Source: JAITWN01 sp964581365 (GTDB taxonomy: Bacteria; Pseudomonadota; Gammaproteobacteria; SZUA-140). Taken from it: 44,223 nucleotides of DNA. Where the stretch lies: contig CAZOOF010000014.1 in NCBI GenBank assembly GCA_964581365.1, positions 1 to 44,223 of the forward strand, written 5' to 3'. Each line of letters starts with the position of its first letter. Positions within the stretch are counted from its first letter, which is position 1. The position numbers and the translations under genes were made by a program. The notes beneath the pieces were generated by a model. That model did no database searches, had not been told where the DNA came from, and worked only from the letters and a program-made list of their open reading frames with translations. Below, in pieces: positions 29,925 to 39,155 of this stretch.

Positions 29925-30676
29925 GCCGGCGCATCCCCGTCATCGCGGCCATGCTGGCCGCGGCGCTCACGCTCGCGGGCTGTGCCGGCGGGCCGCCTGC
30001 GCGCTCGGGGGGCGGTGAATCCCCGGCCGAGATCAATGCCAGGCTCGGCCTGAGCTACATGCAGCAGGGCAACTACGAAGTCGCCATGGAAAAGCTGCAA
30101 CGCGCCCTGGAACAGGATCCCGGACTCGCCGATGCCCATCACTACCTCGCCGAGCTGTACCGCACGCTGCGCAACAGCGAGAAGGCCGAGCAGCATTATC
30201 GCCGCGCCCTGCGCCTGGCGCCGGGAGATGGCGCGCTGCAGAACAACTATGCTGTGTTTCTGTGCGACAGCGGACGTTACGGCGAGGCTGAGGAGCGTTT
30301 CCTGCGCGCGGCCCGCACACCCAACTACGAGCGCTCGGGCGAGGCCTACCAGAACGCGGCCAACTGCATGATGCGCATTCCGGATCCGGAACGTGCCAAG
30401 GCGCATTTGCGCCGCGCGCTGGAAATCGATCCGGTATCGCCGTCGGCGCTGCTGCAGATGTCCACGCTCAGCTTCGACACCGGGGATCTGCTGCCGGCGC
30501 GCGCCTTCCTCCAGCGCTTCGAGGCGGTGGCGCGGCACAACGCGCAGAGCCTGTGGCTCGGCGTGCGCATCGAACGAACCCTGGACAACCCGCCGGCGGC
30601 GGCGGATTACGCCCGACAGCTGCGCGAACAGTTTCCGCGCGCGGAGGAAACCGCCCGCCTGCGTGAGATGGAGTGA
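29921..30676 (+). CDS. pilW: Type IV pilus biogenesis lipoprotein PilW/PilF
   Basis: Outer-membrane TPR lipoprotein that acts as pilotin for the PilQ secretin. The 251 residues begin with a lipoprotein signal ending LAGC (C21). TPR units follow from about 38 to 245: LGLSYMQQGNYEVAMEKLQRALEQDP, AHHYLAELYRTL, LQNNYAVFLCDSGRYGEAEERF and the later repeats. PilF/PilW sits between rlmN and rodZ in Pseudomonas and relatives, as here, which supports the name. The start overlaps the rlmN stop by ATGA. No other pilus genes are in the window, so presence of type IV pili is only suggested. Confidence 0.9.
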   Translation: MSRRIPVIAAMLAAALTLAGCAGGPPARSGGGESPAEINARLGLSYMQQGNYEVAMEKLQRALEQDPGLADAHHYLAELYRTLRNSEKAEQHYRRALRLAPGDGALQNNYAVFLCDSGRYGEAEERFLRAARTPNYERSGEAYQNAANCMMRIPDPERAKAHLRRALEIDPVSPSALLQMSTLSFDTGDLLPARAFLQRFEAVARHNAQSLWLGVRIERTLDNPPAAADYARQLREQFPRAEETARLREME

Positions 30677-31530
30677 TAGTGACGGCGGGACATCAGGAAG
30701 AAACGGTGGCTCCCGTCGGGTATGAGGTCGAAACGGACGGTCCTTCTCCCGGCGAGGAGCTGCGCCGCGCGCGCGAAGCCAAAGGGTGGTCGGTCGAGCA
30801 GGTTGCCGAGCGGCTGCGCCTGCATGCCGATCAGATCCACGCCCTGGAGCGTGACGACCACGCTGCCTTTCCCGCGCTGATCTTCGTCAGCGGTTACGTG
30901 CGCAACTACGCGCGGCTGCTCAATATCGATCCCGCGCCCCTGCTTGCATCGCTGCAGCCGGTGGAGGCATCCACCCCGGTGATCCGGGCCGAAAGCGCCG
31001 CACCGCGCCGGCGCATCGCCTTCGATACCGGGCCGCTGGCGATCGCCGCGCTGCTGCTCGCCGTGCTCGCCGCCGGGCTGCTGATCTGGTTCGGTGTGCG
31101 CCCGGGGCCGGAGACGGCGCCCTCCGGTGAGGAGGTTGCGGTCCCCTCGGCCAGGTTCAGTCCCGCGGAGGAAGAGGTTTCGGCGCCCTTCGATCAGAGC
31201 GCGATGGACGAAGTGCGCGAGGAACTGGCGCGGGGCGGGGAGGCGGCTCCTGCGCTTGCCGCGGCGGACGAACCGGCTGTCGCTGAACTGGTGCTGCGCT
31301 TCAGTGGCACGTCCTGGATCGAAGTTTCCGATGCGACGGGGCGGCGCCTGGCGGTGCGCATGGGGCAGGAGGGCGATGAGCTGCGTCTGCAGGGGCAGGC
31401 GCCGTTCGAGGTGCTGCTCGGTAACGCGCCGAATGTCAGTTTGGAATACAATGGCAGCCCTTACACCGATATTCCGATCAGTCGTCAGAACGTGGCCAAT
31501 TTCAAACTCGGTTCCGCGGACGGCCAATAG
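30673..31530 (+). CDS. rodZ: Cell-shape protein RodZ
   Basis: Bitopic inner-membrane protein that links MreB filaments to the elongation machinery. The 285 residues consist of a cytoplasmic HTH domain (about 27-92, GEELRRAREAKGWSVEQVAERL), a basic juxtamembrane stretch PRRR, one membrane helix (about 120-141), an acidic Pro/Ala-rich linker and a periplasmic beta domain (about 205-285, WIEVSDATGRRL...). It starts at GTG overlapping the pilW stop (GTGA); a second GTG two codons later is possible. The rlmN-pilW-rodZ-ispG order is the usual one. Confidence 0.93.
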   Translation: MIVTAGHQEETVAPVGYEVETDGPSPGEELRRAREAKGWSVEQVAERLRLHADQIHALERDDHAAFPALIFVSGYVRNYARLLNIDPAPLLASLQPVEASTPVIRAESAAPRRRIAFDTGPLAIAALLLAVLAAGLLIWFGVRPGPETAPSGEEVAVPSARFSPAEEEVSAPFDQSAMDEVREELARGGEAAPALAAADEPAVAELVLRFSGTSWIEVSDATGRRLAVRMGQEGDELRLQGQAPFEVLLGNAPNVSLEYNGSPYTDIPISRQNVANFKLGSADGQ

Positions 31531-31542
31531 GGAAAATACAGC

Positions 31543-32649
31543 ATGAAATCCACCCACAAGATCATCCGGCGCCGCTCGCGCCAGATTCGCGTCGGCAAGG
31601 TGCCGGTCGGTGGCGATGCTCCGGTCGCTGTGCAGAGCATGACCAACACCGACACCTGCGACGTCGCGGCCACCGTGGCGCAGATTCGCGCCCTGGAGGA
31701 GACGGGGGCGGATATCGTGCGCGTGTCGGTGCCGACCGATGATGCCGCCGAAGCGTTCGGCGTCATCCGTTCGCAGGTCAGCGTGCCGCTGGTGGCGGAC
31801 ATTCATTTCGACTATCGCATCGCGCTGCGGGTCATCGAGCTCGGCGTCGATTGTCTGCGCATCAATCCCGGCAACATCGGCCGCGAGGATCGCGTGCGCT
31901 CGGTGGTGAGCGCGGCGCGCGATCGCGGCATTCCGATCCGCATCGGCGTCAACGCCGGTTCGCTGGAGAAGGATCTGCAAGCCAAGTACGGCGAACCCAA
32001 TGCCGCCGCGCTGGTCGAATCCGCCATGCGCCACATCGACATCCTCGAGAAGCTCGACTTCCCGGACTTCAAGGTCAGCCTCAAGGCGTCCGAGGTGTTC
32101 ATGGCGGTCGAAGCCTATCGCGACATCGCCGGCCGCATCGAGCAGCCCCTGCATCTCGGCATCACCGAGGCCGGCGCGCTGCGTTCGGGCACGGTCAAGT
32201 CCGCGATCGGCATCGGCATGCTGCTGGCGGAGGGCATCGGCGATACCATCCGCGTCTCGCTCGCTGCCGACCCGGTCGAAGAGATCAAGGTCGGCTTCGA
32301 CATCCTCAAGAGCCTGCATCTGCGCAGCCGCGGCATCAACCTGGTCGCCTGTCCTTCGTGCTCGCGCCAGCAGTTCGATGTGATCGCTACGGTGAATGCG
32401 CTGGAAGCGCGGCTCGAGGACGTCCGCGAATCGCTGGATGTGGCGGTGATCGGCTGCGTGGTGAACGGTCCCGGGGAAGCGCGCGAAGCGCACATCGGTC
32501 TGACCGGCGGCTCGCCTCATCTGGTGTTCGTCGACGGCGTGCCGCATCACAAGGTGGCGAGCGAGGAACTGCTCGACGACCTCGAACGCACCATTCGGGC
32601 GCAGGTGGCGGCCAGGCGCGCCGCCGCCTCCAAAGAGGCTTCGTCCTGA
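31543..32649 (+). CDS. ispG: 4-hydroxy-3-methylbut-2-enyl diphosphate synthase (flavodoxin/ferredoxin)
   Basis: Penultimate 4Fe-4S enzyme of the MEP isoprenoid pathway. It turns MEcPP into HMBPP with electrons from flavodoxin or ferredoxin. The 368 residues show VQSMTNTDTCDVAAT, the TIM-barrel segments LVADIHFDYRIAL and LRINPGNIG, SLKAS and GITEAGALRSGTVKSAIGIG. The cluster ligands are in CPSCSRQQFD with the partner Cys in IGCVVNGPGEA. It follows rodZ by 12 bases. ferredoxin fdxA elsewhere in the window is a possible but unproven electron donor. Confidence 0.97.
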   Translation: MKSTHKIIRRRSRQIRVGKVPVGGDAPVAVQSMTNTDTCDVAATVAQIRALEETGADIVRVSVPTDDAAEAFGVIRSQVSVPLVADIHFDYRIALRVIELGVDCLRINPGNIGREDRVRSVVSAARDRGIPIRIGVNAGSLEKDLQAKYGEPNAAALVESAMRHIDILEKLDFPDFKVSLKASEVFMAVEAYRDIAGRIEQPLHLGITEAGALRSGTVKSAIGIGMLLAEGIGDTIRVSLAADPVEEIKVGFDILKSLHLRSRGINLVACPSCSRQQFDVIATVNALEARLEDVRESLDVAVIGCVVNGPGEAREAHIGLTGGSPHLVFVDGVPHHKVASEELLDDLERTIRAQVAARRAAASKEASS

Positions 32650-32680
32650 GGCACGAAGCGAAGGAACGCACGGAACAATC

Positions 32681-33988
32681 ATGGCAGGACGGATACAGGC
32701 GATACGCGGCATGCACGATGTGCTGCCGGGCAGGGCAGCGGTGTGGCGGCGACTCGAAGCGCAGCTCGGCGCGCTCGCCGGCATGTACGGTTACGAGGAG
32801 ATCCGGCTGCCGCTGGTCGAGAAGACCGAGCTTTTCGTGCGCACCATCGGTGAGGTCACCGACATCGTCGAAAAGGAAATGTATACCTTCGAGGATCTGG
32901 GCGGCGACAGCCTGAGCCTGCGTCCCGAAGGCACGGCGGGATGCGTGCGCGCCTGCCTCGAGCACGGCCTGATCCACAACCGCCAGCGGCGGCTGTGGTA
33001 CATCGGCCCCATGTTCCGCCACGAGCGCCCGCAGAAGGGACGTTATCGCCAGTTCCATCAGTGGGGCGTCGAAGCCTATGGCTTTCCCGGCCCGGACATC
33101 GATGCGGAATTGATCCTGATGAGCGCGCGCCTGTGGCGCCAGCTCGGTCTCGACGGGCTGCGGCTGCGGCTGAACACGCTGGGTTCGCCGGAATCCCGCG
33201 CCGCCTACCGGGCCGCGCTGGTGGCCTACATGCGCGAGCATTTCGATGCGCTCGACGAGGACAGCCAGCGCCGTCTGGAAACCAATCCGCTGCGCATCCT
33301 CGACAGCAAGAATCCGGCGATGCGCGACATCATCGACGGCGCGCCGGTGCTGATGGACCATCTCGACGCTGATTCGGCGGCGCACTTCGCCGGACTGCGC
33401 GAACTGCTCGATGCTGCCGGCGTCGCTTACGAAATCGATACCCGTCTGGTGCGCGGACTCGATTACTACGGTCACACCGTGTTCGAGTGGACCACCGACC
33501 GACTCGGTGCGCAGGGCACCGTGTGCGCCGGAGGACGTTACGACCGGCTGGTGGAGCAGCTCGGCGGCGCGCCGACGCCGGCGATCGGCTTCGCCCTCGG
33601 CATCGAGCGGGTGCTGGCGCTGCTCGAGGATGAGTCCGGCGAAACCGAAGCGATCGATACCGAGGCGGCCGACGCCTACATCGTCGCCGCCGGTGAGCAA
33701 GCCGGACGCGAAGCCTGGCGACTGGCCGAGAGCCTGCGCGACGCCATGCCGGATCTGCGCCTGTGCCTGCACTGCGGCGGCGGCGCCTTCAAAGCCCAGT
33801 TTCGCCGGGCCGACCGCAGCGGCGCGAGGGTGGCGCTGGTGCTCGGCGACGACGAAGTCGCGCAGGGTACCGTCAGCGTCAAATTCCTGCGCGAGGAGCG
33901 TCCGCAGGCCACGGTGGCGCGCGGTGAACTGGAAGCGTTCCTGCGCGCCGCTGGCGCGCCGGGCGGGCAAACGAATACTGAGGAATGA
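32681..33988 (+). CDS. hisS: Histidyl-tRNA synthetase
   Basis: Class II synthetase charging tRNA-His in the cytoplasm. The 435 residues start QAIRGMHDVLPG. They contain motif 2 (RPQKGRYRQFHQWGVEAYG), the histidine-specific LVRGLDYYGHTVFEW and CAGGRYDRLVEQLGG, motif 3 near PAIGFALGIERVLALL, and the C-terminal anticodon-binding domain. AAGGA lies before the ATG at 32681. The stop overlaps the first of three ATGs of the next gene. hisS-yfgM-bamB-der is the standard gammaproteobacterial order. Confidence 0.97.
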   Translation: MAGRIQAIRGMHDVLPGRAAVWRRLEAQLGALAGMYGYEEIRLPLVEKTELFVRTIGEVTDIVEKEMYTFEDLGGDSLSLRPEGTAGCVRACLEHGLIHNRQRRLWYIGPMFRHERPQKGRYRQFHQWGVEAYGFPGPDIDAELILMSARLWRQLGLDGLRLRLNTLGSPESRAAYRAALVAYMREHFDALDEDSQRRLETNPLRILDSKNPAMRDIIDGAPVLMDHLDADSAAHFAGLRELLDAAGVAYEIDTRLVRGLDYYGHTVFEWTTDRLGAQGTVCAGGRYDRLVEQLGGAPTPAIGFALGIERVLALLEDESGETEAIDTEAADAYIVAAGEQAGREAWRLAESLRDAMPDLRLCLHCGGGAFKAQFRRADRSGARVALVLGDDEVAQGTVSVKFLREERPQATVARGELEAFLRAAGAPGGQTNTEE

Positions 33989-34614
33989 TGATGCAGACCG
34001 ACGACGAACAACTCGAAGAACTGAAGCGCTGGTGGAAGAAGTACGGCGGCCCGGTGATCACCGGTCTGGTGGTGGGACTGGTGCTGGTGCTCGGAGCCCG
34101 CATGTGGATGGATCACCAGGAGCGCCAGCGGCAGACCGCTTCGGCAGAGTACGAACAGCTGCGCAGTGAACTGGATATCGGCAACATCGAAGCGGCGCGC
34201 AGCCGTACCGCGTATCTGACCGACAAGTTCAAGCGCACCCCTTATGCGGTGCTCGCTACGCTCGCGCTGGCCAGCGCGCAGGTCGAGCGTGATCAGCTCG
34301 AAGAGGCGCGTAGCAATCTGCAGTGGGCCGTGGACAACGCGCGCGATCCGGAGCCCGGGGCCGTCGCGCGGCTGCGCCTGGCGCGGGTGCAGGCGGCGCT
34401 CGGCGATCACAGCGCAGCGCTGGCGACGCTCGGCAGCAGCGCGCCCGCCGCCTTCGCCGCGGCCTACGAGGAGCTGCGCGGCGATCTGCATGCCGCCAGC
34501 GGCAACCCGCAGCAGGCGCGCGCGGCCTACGAGCGCGCCCTGGAGGCGCTGGAGTTCGGACCGGGCTCCGAGCTGGTGCAACTGAAACTGGATAATCTGG
34601 GCGAGCGCGGTTGA
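33985..34614 (+). CDS. yfgM: YfgM-like tetratricopeptide ancillary SecYEG translocon subunit
   Basis: Bitopic inner-membrane protein that in E. coli joins SecYEG and PpiD to help periplasmic chaperone hand-over. The 209 residues have a short cytoplasmic N-terminus (DDEQLEELKRWWKKYGG), one membrane helix (about 23-42) and a periplasmic TPR-like helical domain. Three consecutive ATGs (33985, 33988, 33991) are possible. GAGGA at 33980-33984 has the best spacing to the third, although the first forms an ATGA overlap with hisS. The longest form is listed. The stop overlaps the TTG start of bamB. Confidence 0.92.
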   Translation: MMMQTDDEQLEELKRWWKKYGGPVITGLVVGLVLVLGARMWMDHQERQRQTASAEYEQLRSELDIGNIEAARSRTAYLTDKFKRTPYAVLATLALASAQVERDQLEEARSNLQWAVDNARDPEPGAVARLRLARVQAALGDHSAALATLGSSAPAAFAAAYEELRGDLHAASGNPQQARAAYERALEALEFGPGSELVQLKLDNLGERG

Positions 34615-35792
34615 GAACTCAGCGACATTTTGCCGGTCTGTTTGCCTGCGCGCTGGCGCTTGCCGGCTGCGCCTCGCATCCGCCCGAAGTCGAACCGCCG
34701 CCGCTGCCGCGCGTTGCCACCGGCTTTGCGCTCGATGGTCTCTGGTACCGTCAGGGGCAGCCGACCCACCCGGTCGCGTATCGCCAGCCCGGCCCGCTGG
34801 TCAGTGACGGGCGGGTGTATCACGCCGACCGGCCCGATCGCGTCATCGCCTTCGACGCGGTCAGCGGACGGGAGCTGTGGCGCCGCACCCTGGGCGGTGA
34901 GGACGGGGTGCCGGCGCGCATCAATACCCGTCTCGGCGCCGGTGTCGATGCGGTCTATGCGGGTACCCAGCAGGGCATGGTCTATGCCTTCAGCGCGGCC
35001 GACGGCGAACTGCTGTGGAAGAGCCGCCTGAGCAGCGAGGTGGCGGCGCCACCGGTGGCTGCCGGACGGCTGGTGGTCGCCCGCAGCAACGACGGCCGTA
35101 TCTACGGCCTGGATGCCGACAACGGCACGCCGCGCTGGATTCAGGAAGCGGTGGTGCCGGCGCTCAGCCTGCAAGGCTCCAGCCGCGCCTGGATTGCCGA
35201 TGATCGCGTCTATGTGGGCCTCGACAACGGCCGTCTCATCGCCATCGGCGCTGACAGCGGCGAGGTGCAGTGGGAGACCGCGATCGGCATTCCCGCGGGA
35301 CGCTCGGAATTCGAACGCCTGGTCGATCTGGACGCCGATCCGGTGTACGACGGCAGCGCTCTGTATGTGGCTTCTTATCAGACCCGGATCGCCGCGGTAT
35401 CGCCGGTCACCGGCCGCATTCAGTGGTCGCGGGATCTTTCCACGCACCAGGGGCTGCGTTTCGATGGCGCCAGACTCTACCTCAGCACCGATGACGCGCA
35501 GGTGCTTGCGCTTGACCCGGACAACGGCGGCATTCTGTGGCGCCAGGATGGGCTGACGGGCCGCGAGATAACAGCGCCGGTGCTGCATGGCGACATGGTC
35601 GCCGTGGCCGACTTCCGCGGCTACATGCACTTCCTGTCGCCTGAGGACGGCCGCTTCCTCGGCCGTCTGCGTCTGGGTGAGACGCCGATCACCGCCGATC
35701 CGGTGAGCGATGGCGCGCGCCTTTACGTGGTCGACAGCGCCGGCGCAATCCAGGCTCTGCAGTTGTCGGGCATCGACCGAGAGGCGCCGTGA
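34611..35792 (+). CDS. bamB: Outer-membrane assembly lipoprotein BamB
   Basis: Accessory lipoprotein of the BAM complex that assists barrel insertion with BamA. The 393 residues begin with a lipoprotein signal ending LAGC (C20). PQQ-like blades of an eight-bladed propeller follow: VIAFDAVSGRELWRR, VYAFSAADGELLWKS, IYGLDADNGTPRWIQ, LIAIGADSGEVQWE, IAAVSPVTGRIQWSR and VLALDPDNGGILWR. It starts at TTG within the yfgM stop (TTGA); no nearby ATG fits the signal peptide. It ends by overlapping the GTG start of der. The position between yfgM and der confirms the name. Confidence 0.95.
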   Translation: MRTQRHFAGLFACALALAGCASHPPEVEPPPLPRVATGFALDGLWYRQGQPTHPVAYRQPGPLVSDGRVYHADRPDRVIAFDAVSGRELWRRTLGGEDGVPARINTRLGAGVDAVYAGTQQGMVYAFSAADGELLWKSRLSSEVAAPPVAAGRLVVARSNDGRIYGLDADNGTPRWIQEAVVPALSLQGSSRAWIADDRVYVGLDNGRLIAIGADSGEVQWETAIGIPAGRSEFERLVDLDADPVYDGSALYVASYQTRIAAVSPVTGRIQWSRDLSTHQGLRFDGARLYLSTDDAQVLALDPDNGGILWRQDGLTGREITAPVLHGDMVAVADFRGYMHFLSPEDGRFLGRLRLGETPITADPVSDGARLYVVDSAGAIQALQLSGIDREAP

Positions 35793-37327
35793 AACCCGTC
35801 ATCGCGCTGGTCGGCCGCCCCAATGTGGGCAAGTCGACGTTGTTCAATCGTCTGACCGGAAGCCGCGCGGCGCTGGTCTCCGACTTCCCCGGACTCACCC
35901 GCGATCGCCAGTATGGCAGCGGCCGCATCGGCGATCGTCCGTACATCGTCGTCGACACCGGTGGCCTCAGCGGGGAGCGCGAAGGCATCGATGTGCTGAT
36001 GGAATCGCAGGCGATGCGCGCGGTGCTGGAAGCGGACATCGTGATGTTCCTGGTCGATGGCCGCGCCGGACTGACCGGAGCCGACCAGACCGTGCTCGAG
36101 CGGCTGCGCGCCAGCGGACGCCCGATCGTGCTGGTCATCAACAAGGCCGAAGGCCTGCAGCCGGCGATGGTGTTCAGCGAGTTCGCGGTCTTCGGCGTGA
36201 GCGACACCTACTGCATTTCCGCCGCGCACGGCGATGGTGTCGCCAGCATGATGAGCGAGGTGCTCGCCCGCTTCGCGCCGGAAGCGGACGAGGAGGAGGC
36301 CGCGCCCGAAGACGAGGATGAGGAGCGCATCCGCATCGCCCTGGTCGGCCGGCCGAATGTCGGCAAGTCCACGCTCACCAACCGCATCCTCGGCGAAGAG
36401 CGCATGCTGACCTTCGACATGCCCGGCACCACCCGGGACAGCATCTTCATTCCGTTCGAGCGCGACGGCAAACCCTATACCCTGATCGATACCGCCGGCG
36501 TCCGGCGTCGCAGCCGCATTCATGAATCCATCGAGAAGTTCAGCGTCATCAAGGCGCTGCAGGCCATGGAGGCGGCGCATGTGGTGCTGCTGGTGGTGGA
36601 CGCGCGCCAGGGTATCGGCGAACAGGACGCGCGGCTGCTCGGACATGCGGTGGAGAGCGGCCGCGCGCTGGTCATCGCAGTCAACAAGTGGGATGGCCTC
36701 AGCTCCGAGGAGCGCGAAGAGATCCGCGCGGCGCTCGATCGCCGGCTGTCCTTCATCGATTTCGCCGAGGTCCACTACATCTCCGCGCTGCACGGCTCCG
36801 GCGTGGGCGATCTGTTCCGCGCCATCGACAAGGCTTATGATGCGGCCAGGAGGTCGCTGTCCACGCCCATGCTGACACGCATGCTGCAGGCCGCTGTCGC
36901 CCATCATCCGCCGCCGCTGGTGCGCGGGCGGCGCATCAAGCTGCGCTATGCCCACCAGGGCGGGCAGCATCCGCCGGTGATCGTCATCCACGGCACCCAG
37001 ACCGCGGAAGTTCCCGACAGCTATCGCCGCTATCTCGAAGCCACCTTCCGCGAGGGGCTGGGGCTGGCCGGGACGCCGGTGCGCATCACCTTCCGCTCCA
37101 GCGAGAATCCCTATCGTCCGGCGACCGGGCGCCGCGCGCAGCCGTCCACGCCGGGCAAGCGCGCGCCGGCCCGGACCGCCAGGGCGGGACGGAGCGGATC
37201 CGCGCCCTCACCAGCCAAGAGCGGCACCAAGTCCCGCTCCGGCTCCCGCCCCGGCGCCGTCAAGGGCAAGGGCGGCGGGAAGCGGAGCCCGGGGAAGGCG
37301 CCCGCCCGTCCGCGTCGGGGGCGCTGA
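35789..37327 (+). CDS. der: Ribosome biogenesis GTPase Der (EngA)
   Basis: Double-GTPase needed for 50S maturation. The first G domain is at 1-165 with P-loop GRPNVGKST from residue 8. An acidic linker (EADEEEAAPEDEDEE) follows, then the second G domain from about 180 with a second GRPNVGKST, DTAGVRRRSR and NKWDG. The KH-like domain ends near 440. The length of 512 residues exceeds E. coli (490) because of a tail of about 70 residues (443-512) made almost only of Arg, Lys, Gly, Ser, Pro and Ala. It is probably disordered and RNA-binding. GTG start inside the bamB stop (GTGA). End of the ndk-to-der gene run. Confidence 0.97.
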   Translation: MKPVIALVGRPNVGKSTLFNRLTGSRAALVSDFPGLTRDRQYGSGRIGDRPYIVVDTGGLSGEREGIDVLMESQAMRAVLEADIVMFLVDGRAGLTGADQTVLERLRASGRPIVLVINKAEGLQPAMVFSEFAVFGVSDTYCISAAHGDGVASMMSEVLARFAPEADEEEAAPEDEDEERIRIALVGRPNVGKSTLTNRILGEERMLTFDMPGTTRDSIFIPFERDGKPYTLIDTAGVRRRSRIHESIEKFSVIKALQAMEAAHVVLLVVDARQGIGEQDARLLGHAVESGRALVIAVNKWDGLSSEEREEIRAALDRRLSFIDFAEVHYISALHGSGVGDLFRAIDKAYDAARRSLSTPMLTRMLQAAVAHHPPPLVRGRRIKLRYAHQGGQHPPVIVIHGTQTAEVPDSYRRYLEATFREGLGLAGTPVRITFRSSENPYRPATGRRAQPSTPGKRAPARTARAGRSGSAPSPAKSGTKSRSGSRPGAVKGKGGGKRSPGKAPARPRRGR

Positions 37328-37331
37328 ATTC

Positions 37332-39155
37332 ATGGGCGCGGATCCGCATTTCACCGCAGCGATATCGCGTCACATCTGGAACACCAAGTATCGTCACCGG
37401 GCGGGCGGACAGGCCGAGCCGGATGTTTCCCACACCTGGCGCCGCGTCGCCGCGGCGCTTGCCGAAGCCGAACCCGAAGCCGGGCGCTGGAGCGAGCGCT
37501 TCTACCAGGTCCTCGAGAATTTCCGCTTCATCCCCGGCGGGCGCATCCAGGCCGGCGCCGGCACCGGTCGCCGGGTCACGCTGTTCAACTGCTTCGTCAT
37601 GGGCGTCATCGGTGATTCCACCGACGGCATCTTCGAGGCGCTCAAGGAAGGCGCGCTGACGCTGCAGCAGGGAGGAGGGGTCGGTTACGACTTTTCCACA
37701 CTGCGTCCGCAGGGCTTTGACGCCCATGCCGCGGGCACGGTGGCCTCGGGCCCAGTGTCGTTCATGAAGGTGTGGGATGCGATGTGCGCGACCCTGCTGT
37801 CCACCGGCGCGCGCCGCGGCGCGATGATGGCGACGCTGCGCTGCGACCATCCGGACATCGAGACCTTCATCGCCGCCAAGCAGGATGGCACCACGCTGCG
37901 GCACTTCAATCTTTCCGTGTTGGTCACCGACGCGTTCATGGAGGCGGTGCAGCGCGACGATGACTGGCCGCTGGTATTTCCGGCCGATGCCGACGAGCCT
38001 GGGATCTGCTCCACCGTGCTCCGGGTGTGGTCGGGATCGCCGATGCCGGTGCGCTGCCGCGTGGTGCGCACGGTGCGCGCGCGGGCGCTGTGGGACGCGA
38101 TCATGCGCGCGACCTATGACTATGCCGAACCCGGCGTGCTGTTCATCGATCGCATCAATCGCGAGAACAATCTGTGGTACCGCGAGCGCATCAGCGCCAC
38201 CAATCCCTGTGGGGAAGTGCCGCTGCCGCCCTATGGCGCCTGTGATCTCGGCTCGCTCAATCTGGTGAAGTTCGTGCGCGATCCGTTCATGCCCCAGGCG
38301 TCCTTCGACTTCGACGGCGTGGCGGAGACGGCGCGGATCGCGGTGCGCATGCTCGACAACGTCATCGACGTCTCCCGTTATCCGCTCGAGGAGCAGGCGC
38401 GTCAGGCGCGGGGATCGCGCCGCGTCGGTCTCGGCGTCACCGGCTTCGCCGATGCGCTGCTCATGCTCGGCCTGCACTACGGTGACCGGGATTCGCTGGA
38501 TTTCGCCGCCCGGCTGCTGCGCACCATCTGTCACACAGCCTATCGCGCCTCGATCGAACTCGCGCAGGAGAAGGGTCCGTTTCCCTTCTTCGAACGCGAG
38601 CCCTATCTCGCCGGACCGTTCGTGCAGGCCCTGCCCGAGGACATCCGCGACGGCATCGCCGAGCATGGCATCCGCAACAGCCATCTCATCGCCATCGCGC
38701 CGACCGGCACCATCAGTCTGCTCGCCGACAACGTGTCGAGCAGTCTTGAGCCGGTGTTCGACTTCGCCTATCGACGCCGGGTGCTGGAGCTCGATGGCAG
38801 CCATACCGAATACGAGCTGCGCGACTATGCCTGGACGCTGTGGCAACAGCTGCGGCCGGGCGAGCCGCTGCCGGCGCACTTCGTCACCGCGCGACAGTTG
38901 CCGCCCGAGGCACATCTGGCGATGCAGGCCGCAGTGCAGCCCTGGGTCGATCACGCCATTTCGAAAACGATCAACATCCCGGCCGACTATCCCTATGAAG
39001 CCTTCCGCGACGTGTATTTGCAGGCCTGGGAGCAGGGGCTGAAGGGCTGCACCACCTTCCGTCCCAACGAGGTCACCGGCGCGGTTCTCAGCGCTGCGGG
39101 CGACGGATTCGAGCGCGCCATCCACTGCTGCGACCCGGACCGCGAGGCGGACTGA
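37332..39155 (+). CDS. nrdJ: Adenosylcobalamin-dependent ribonucleoside-diphosphate reductase, class II
   Basis: Oxygen-independent ribonucleotide reductase using coenzyme B12 to make deoxynucleotides. The 607 residues carry C87 (LFNCFVMG), LQQGGGVGYDFSTLRP, the radical/active-site motif N291-P-C293-G-E295 (NPCGEVPLPPYG), C304 (GACDLGSLNL), the loop APTGTISLLADNVSSSLEP, and a C-terminal C599-C600 pair for re-reduction. There is no N-terminal ATP-cone, so overall activity control by dATP is not expected. This is one of the shorter class II forms. The ATG at 37332 lies four bases after der, without a clear ribosome site. No cobalamin riboswitch fits in the four-base gap. The stop directly abuts the stop of the opposite-strand gene. 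Confidence 0.93.
   Translation: MGADPHFTAAISRHIWNTKYRHRAGGQAEPDVSHTWRRVAAALAEAEPEAGRWSERFYQVLENFRFIPGGRIQAGAGTGRRVTLFNCFVMGVIGDSTDGIFEALKEGALTLQQGGGVGYDFSTLRPQGFDAHAAGTVASGPVSFMKVWDAMCATLLSTGARRGAMMATLRCDHPDIETFIAAKQDGTTLRHFNLSVLVTDAFMEAVQRDDDWPLVFPADADEPGICSTVLRVWSGSPMPVRCRVVRTVRARALWDAIMRATYDYAEPGVLFIDRINRENNLWYRERISATNPCGEVPLPPYGACDLGSLNLVKFVRDPFMPQASFDFDGVAETARIAVRMLDNVIDVSRYPLEEQARQARGSRRVGLGVTGFADALLMLGLHYGDRDSLDFAARLLRTICHTAYRASIELAQEKGPFPFFEREPYLAGPFVQALPEDIRDGIAEHGIRNSHLIAIAPTGTISLLADNVSSSLEPVFDFAYRRRVLELDGSHTEYELRDYAWTLWQQLRPGEPLPAHFVTARQLPPEAHLAMQAAVQPWVDHAISKTINIPADYPYEAFRDVYLQAWEQGLKGCTTFRPNEVTGAVLSAAGDGFERAIHCCDPDREAD

Noticed and set aside
37326..37333. Cobalamin riboswitch before nrdJ
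   Set aside because: Only four bases separate der and nrdJ and no B12-box sequence is seen near the gene start.
37260..39125. Long open frame on the minus strand opposite nrdJ (about 621 codons)
   Set aside because: Same reason: a high-GC antisense shadow; nrdJ has every catalytic residue on the plus strand.
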